A stretch of DNA of 17,293 nucleotides from an uncultured Collinsella sp. GTDB lineage: Bacteria > Actinomycetota > Coriobacteriia > Coriobacteriales > Coriobacteriaceae. The position numbers and the translations under genes were made by a program. The notes beneath the pieces were generated by a model. It did not search any database. It was given only the letters and a program-made list of their open reading frames with translations, and had not been told where the DNA came from. The DNA lies in assembly GCA_900541885.1 (NCBI GenBank), contig UQKW01000035.1, positions 1-17,293 on the forward strand, read 5' to 3'. This document shows positions 14,812 through 17,293 of this stretch, piece after piece. Each line of letters opens with the position of its first letter. Position 1 is the stretch's first letter.

Positions 14812-15118
14812 GGTGCGCCCCCTCAACGTATGCGTAAATCTCCCGTACGGACGGCCACTCGGCCAGGAACTCCTCGATGCGCGCACGCCCGGCGTCCGTG
14901 ATGCGGTAGTACCGGCGCAGCCGCCCGTTGTGCTCGGCGGAGCGCGCCGTGATGCACCCGGCCTTCTCCAGGCGCTTGAGCAGCGGGTAGAGCGTCGACT
15001 CCGTGAGCCCCATGCTCGCCGGCACGTCCTTCACGATCTGGTAGCCGTAGGACTCCTCGCCGGAGACGGCCGCGAGCACGCAGGCCTCCAGGAAACCGCG
15101 CTTCATCTGGGCCTCCAT
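14798..15118 (-). CDS. PadR-family transcriptional repressor
   Basis: A 106-residue PadR winged-helix protein: MKRGFLEACVLAAVSGEESYGYQIV (short helix plus first helices), MGLTESTLYPLLKRLEKAGC (recognition helix), then the wing SAEHNGRLRRYYRITDAGRARIEEF. It ends with a short helix, as in the small PadR-s2 subfamily. It probably represses its own operon with DUF1700 and the small membrane protein. The ATG at 15118 was chosen because AAGGAAGG lies 7 bp upstream; the in-frame GTG at 15157 lies inside the operator and upstream of the likely transcription start. A second Met (residue 5) with its own GGAGG is an alternative. Confidence 0.93.
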   Translation of the reverse strand: MEAQMKRGFLEACVLAAVSGEESYGYQIVKDVPASMGLTESTLYPLLKRLEKAGCITARSAEHNGRLRRYYRITDAGRARIEEFLAEWPSVREIYAYVEGAHHDAR

Positions 15119-15133
15119 CCGCACACCTTCCTT

Positions 15134-15184
15134 CGTCGTATACTGTGCTACACACACTATACGACGCTAGGTATCAGGCGTAAA
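15134..15184 (-). promoter_or_regulatory. PadR operon promoter with palindromic operator
   Basis: CGTCGTATACTGTG (15134-15147) and CACACTATACGACG (15153-15166) are reverse complements at 13 of 14 positions around a 5-bp spacer. On the - strand a promoter overlaps it: TTTACG (15184-15179) as -35, a 17-bp spacer, and TATAGT (15161-15156) as -10. The dyad therefore covers the -10 and the predicted start of transcription, just upstream of padR. This is the classic layout for autorepression by a PadR dimer. Confidence 0.83.
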
Positions 15185-15192
15185 CATCTATC

Positions 15193-15273
15193 GAGAAGAT
15201 TCTCCTGTCATAGGCGCTCGCAGCACCTTCCTCATGGCAGCCTCCGTCACCACCGTGGCAGGCTGAGAAGGTG
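15193..15273. repeat. Hairpin-forming spacer between GNAT and PadR genes
   Basis: CACCTTC (15224-15230) and CAGCCT (15238-15243) pair with AGGCTG (15260-15265) and GAAGGTG (15267-15273), giving a two-part stem. A small GAGAA/TTCTC hairpin is at 15193-15204. No U-tract follows on the - strand. The rest of 15167-15361 shows no gene. Confidence 0.4.
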
Positions 15274-15361
15274 TCCGATCGCGCCTTTGATCTCCAGTTC
15301 TTTCGTCCCGATTCTTCGCTGAGCTTCGTGCCTCATATGCAGAGAACTCAGGTCACATAGG

Positions 15362-15883
15362 CTACGTCAGCCGGTACTCCATAGGTACGACCCTATATTC
15401 ACCTTGGCCGATTGGTGCATCCACCTCGACGAAGCCGCACTTCTCCCAGAAGCGGCGGGACTGCTCGTTCCCCTCGACGTAGGCGAGGCGCACACGAGAA
15501 ACGCCCTCGCAGCGGAGGCGGTTGAGCAACTGTGAGATGAGCAGGCTCCCGACACCTGTCCCCTGCCGAGAGGCGTCGACCATGAAGAACCCGATGAAGG
15601 CACACCCCTCCGCTGGATAGCCCCGGACGAGGCCGAGTACGGCGATGAGATTCCCGCCGGCATCGAAGAAGCCAAGATAGGACTTTTGATCTGGGGAGCA
15701 GCCGGGAGGCAGCTCGACCATCTCGGCGGCGAGCGCGTCCAGCGTCGGCTCCTCGTCGAGGAATGCGTAGTATTGCGGGTTGCCGAGGCAGAGGGAGAGC
15801 AGTGCAGGAAGGTCAGAATGGGAGAGTTTCCTGACTGACGCGACTACACCGTTGAGCTCCTCGCCGTTCATCACATCACCCAC
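15362..15883 (-). CDS. GNAT-family N-acetyltransferase
   Basis: A 173-residue protein with the GNAT fold. The acetyl-CoA pyrophosphate loop is in VDASRQGTGVGSLLISQLLNR (R/Q-x-x-G-x-G). The late motif is in VRLAYVEGNEQSRRFWEKCGFVEV, the usual GNAT 'N-x-x-S-x-x-F-Y/W-x-x-x-G-F' region. It transfers acetyl from acetyl-CoA to an amine; the substrate is unknown. The GTG at 15883 was chosen because AAGGAG lies 8 bp upstream; an ATG at 15871 is possible but has a poor site. It is island cargo, between the Abi gene and the PadR operon, all on the - strand. Confidence 0.88.
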   Translation of the reverse strand: MGDVMNGEELNGVVASVRKLSHSDLPALLSLCLGNPQYYAFLDEEPTLDALAAEMVELPPGCSPDQKSYLGFFDAGGNLIAVLGLVRGYPAEGCAFIGFFMVDASRQGTGVGSLLISQLLNRLRCEGVSRVRLAYVEGNEQSRRFWEKCGFVEVDAPIGQGEYRVVPMEYRLT

Positions 15884-15942
15884 CGGTTGTTCTCCTTGTC
15901 ACCGTATGGCATCCAGCATCAATTCAGGTCCCATAAACAACT

Positions 15943-15970
15943 AGGGCCAGTCCCCGAGAGGACCGGCCCT
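15943..15970 (-). terminator. Terminator downstream of the Abi-family gene
   Basis: AGGGCCAGTCC (15943-15953) pairs with GGACCGGCCCT (15960-15970), loop 6 nt. The one mismatch becomes a G-U pair only in - strand RNA, which then continues AGTTGTTTATG. This supports termination of the - strand abi transcript, 43 bp after its stop. Confidence 0.7.
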
Positions 15971-16012
15971 TACAAAACCTCAAAGGTTTTTGCATCTGCG
16001 TACATCATGGCA

Positions 16013-17011
16013 TCAGCCTCGTGCCACGTCAAGAACCCTCGCAAGAAACGCAAGGTGGGACACGAGGGGGTTCTGCGTCCCATAGCGCGCGATCGCGTCG
16101 TCCATTAGGGGACGGAGGCCAGCGACCGCGTCAAGCGCTGCCGGGGCGGCGCGCTTGCCCACAAGCATGTCATGCAGCGCCACGGTGGTCACGAGCTGTT
16201 GCGTGCGACGGTTGCGCAGTCTGGCTCGACGGCCCTTGCTGTTGCGGATGCCGTGGGCGTTCAGCCACTCGAGCGCGACTCCCGAGGTTGCGTGCCTCGT
16301 CTCGCGCTCGGGCACGAAGCCGTTGCATAGGCAGCCCGCATGGCTCGCGCAGTTGCGGACGGCCTTCACGTCCTTGAGAGCGTAGTGAATCTCCCGCCTA
16401 CCCACCTCCTCCCAGCGCTCAACGCAGAAGAGGTAAAAGGCGAGCAGCGTCCCGAACGGTGCCACTTCCAACAGCACCCATACGGGCATGGCATCCCGGT
16501 AGTGGTCGATCAGCGACCCAGCGTACTCGTCCGCCTGGGACCGCGATACGAGGTCGCGTCTCAGCCCCTCGCGAAAGCCGCGCGGCAGGGAGGACACGAA
16601 GTCGGCGACGACGCCATAGCCGTCCTCCCCGCGCCCGGCGGCCTCGGACACGAGCCATGCCCTGACCGCGCGCTCGACGTCTTTCGCCATGAGGCGAAAC
16701 GTCTCGCGTAGGACGTCGTCAAGAGAACTCACGTCCAAGAGGTCCCCGAAGTCGAGGCTCACGAACTTCCCAGCGTCGAAGCCGTCCTCATGGCGCTGGA
16801 AAAGCACCCGGTAGGCGGAGAGGTGTAGGTAGGTCTCAGCACTCGAAAGGATATCGAGCGCGCGCTCCTCCGCACAGCGCTCAAACGTGACGCCCTTGCC
16901 CTTGAGCAGATCGATCTGCTGCTCAGGAGTCGTTATGGGCTTAAGGGATAGCGCATCATGCACGCCGTCATCCATACCCCAAGCTGTGAGTTTCTTAGCA
17001 TCATCCATCAT
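16013..17011 (-). CDS. Abi_2-family (AbiD/AbiF-type) abortive infection protein
   Basis: A 332-residue protein. The Abi_2 pattern is recognisable: TTPEQQIDLLKGKGVTF (27-43), SSAETYLHLSAYRVLFQRH (the YYRLsaY-like segment), a long helical middle (FRLMAKDVERAVRAWLVSEA), MPVWVLLEVAPFGTLLAFYL (the PxWxxxExxxFG motif), then KAVRNCASHAGCLCNGF. The last gives the HEPN-type catalytic motif R-N-x3-H at Arg219, Asn220, His224, so an RNase activity is expected. Abi_2 proteins defend against phage by arresting growth of infected cells; the partner or trigger is unknown here. About 95 residues beyond the HEPN motif are helical and unassigned. The ATG at 17011 is preceded only by a distant AGGG. It lies alone, with its own promoter and terminator, at the right end of the island. 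Confidence 0.8.
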   Translation of the reverse strand: MMDDAKKLTAWGMDDGVHDALSLKPITTPEQQIDLLKGKGVTFERCAEERALDILSSAETYLHLSAYRVLFQRHEDGFDAGKFVSLDFGDLLDVSSLDDVLRETFRLMAKDVERAVRAWLVSEAAGRGEDGYGVVADFVSSLPRGFREGLRRDLVSRSQADEYAGSLIDHYRDAMPVWVLLEVAPFGTLLAFYLFCVERWEEVGRREIHYALKDVKAVRNCASHAGCLCNGFVPERETRHATSGVALEWLNAHGIRNSKGRRARLRNRRTQQLVTTVALHDMLVGKRAAPAALDAVAGLRPLMDDAIARYGTQNPLVSHLAFLARVLDVARG

Positions 17012-17106
17012 GCAAACAATTCTACCCTACGACCAGAAACTGAAGAGTCCGGCTCCCGAATCACATGAACCGAATAATGGTTAGATGATTATGGAATATT
17101 GGTGGC

Positions 17107-17139
17107 ATTATATCGGCACCTCAAGGTGCCGATACTCAA
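17107..17139 (-). promoter_or_regulatory. Abi gene promoter with dyad overlapping the -10
   Basis: On the - strand TATAAT (17112-17107) is a perfect -10. Directly upstream and overlapping it is a perfect inverted repeat, ATCGGCACC-TTGA-GGTGCCGAT (17133-17112), extendable by one A-T pair. TTGAGT (17139-17134) could be a -35, but the spacer would be 21 bp, long for a standard promoter. The dyad looks like an operator. The predicted leader to the ATG is about 90 nt. Confidence 0.65.
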
Positions 17140-17188
17140 GTCCATGCATAACTTGACATTCCATATCGTCCGGTGAATCCCGCCGAAT

Positions 17189-17219
17189 TTGGACAGCTGT
17201 TTGGACATCAGTTGGACAG
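17189..17219 (+). promoter_or_regulatory. Right-arm integrase binding sites (three TTGGACA repeats)
   Basis: TTGGACAG at 17189-17196, TTGGACAT at 17201-17208 and TTGGACAG at 17212-17219 have starts 12 and 11 bp apart. They share the heptamer and orientation of the set inside the left junction, and lie just inside the right tRNA repeat. Confidence 0.7.
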
Positions 17220-17228
17220 ATACAAAAA

Positions 17229-17256
17229 CAGCCCAGAGGACATAGCCTCTGAGCTG
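17229..17256 (-). terminator. Element-borne terminator of the reconstituted tRNA-Val
   Basis: CAGC-c-CAGAGG (17229-17239) pairs with CCTCTG-a-GCTG (17246-17256). The odd pair is G-U in - strand RNA, giving an 11-bp stem followed on the - strand by TTTTTGTA. It is a diverged relative of the terminator at 12328-12354 and replaces it behind the rebuilt tRNA gene. Confidence 0.8.
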
Positions 17257-17293
17257 CGAACATTTGGTGGGCGTTAGAAGATTTGAACTTCTG
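17253..17293. repeat. Right copy of island-flanking direct repeat (cut by window end)
   Basis: Identical over all 41 bp to 12351-12391. It marks the right attachment junction of the island. Confidence 0.92.
17265..17293 (-). tRNA. 3' end of tRNA-Val, continuing beyond the window
   Basis: From the window edge leftwards the - strand shows the T stem-loop (AGAAG-TTCAAAT-CTTCT), acceptor strand AACGCCC, discriminator A and CCA at 17267-17265. Anticodon and 5' half are outside the window. By the logic of tRNA-targeting integration this should be the functional copy. Confidence 0.72.

Larger units (their letters stand above)
12363..17293. mobile_element. tRNA-Val-integrated genomic island (right end beyond window)
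   Basis: Bounded on the left by a displaced tRNA 3' half and on the right by a second copy of that 3' end. It has a tyrosine integrase adjacent to the left junction and repeated TTGGACA sites inside both ends. Cargo: Abi_2-family protein, GNAT acetyltransferase and a PadR-DUF1700-small membrane protein operon. About 4.9 kb long. No excisionase, relaxase, replication or phage structural gene is seen. With the integrase interrupted, the island is likely fixed unless helped in trans. Confidence 0.85.

Overview
This 17.3 kb window is from a GC-rich, largely anaerobic bacterium. The gene set (oxygen-sensitive class III ribonucleotide reductase NrdD/NrdG, short intergenic gaps, IS200-type element, PadR/DUF1700 module) and codon use fit a Coriobacteriia member such as Collinsella. 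That placement is an inference; there is no rRNA or marker gene here.

Region 1 (about 1-6010) is ordinary chromosomal housekeeping. On the + strand lie a Gfo/Idh/MocA oxidoreductase, an acylphosphatase and a Fur/PerR-family regulator. On the - strand, an FKBP/SlyD-type prolyl isomerase is followed 3 bp later by a UreE-like protein, then a Cof-type HAD phosphatase. Then, on the + strand, come an M19 dipeptidase and a YgjP-type metallopeptidase.

Region 2 (about 6010-11260) is a - strand run of nucleotide and pterin metabolism, in transcription order nrdD, nrdG, folE, an HD-domain phosphohydrolase and folB. Two tandem NrdR-type boxes 32 bp apart overlap a good promoter upstream of nrdD. The 430-bp nrdD-nrdG gap holds two unrelated long inverted repeats (26-bp and 35-bp arms), the first abutting the nrdG ribosome binding site. 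The HD protein sits where the still variable dihydroneopterin triphosphate dephosphorylation step would be expected.

Region 3 (about 11260-12330) has a non-coding stretch followed by an IS200-type element: a single HUH/Y1 transposase with related hairpins on both sides.

Region 4 (about 12350 to beyond the right edge) is an integrated genomic island. A 3'-half tRNA-Val(GAC) with its own terminator marks the left junction. The same 3' tRNA end, with a diverged terminator, reappears at the right edge: a 41-bp perfect direct repeat, cut by the window end. Just inside each junction are three same-orientation TTGGACA repeats phased at 11-12 or 22 bp, which look like integrase arm-type sites. The tyrosine integrase next to the left junction carries an in-frame TAG and a ragged C-terminus, so the island is probably immobile. 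Its cargo, all on the - strand, is an Abi_2/AbiD-AbiF-type HEPN abortive-infection protein, a GNAT acetyltransferase, and a PadR - DUF1700 - small membrane protein operon with a clear palindromic operator.

The most interesting signals are the island architecture with its intact att arms but broken integrase, the dyad overlapping the -10 of the Abi gene, the giant inverted repeats between nrdD and nrdG, and two gene pairings that suggest function: SlyD with UreE, and folE-HD-folB.
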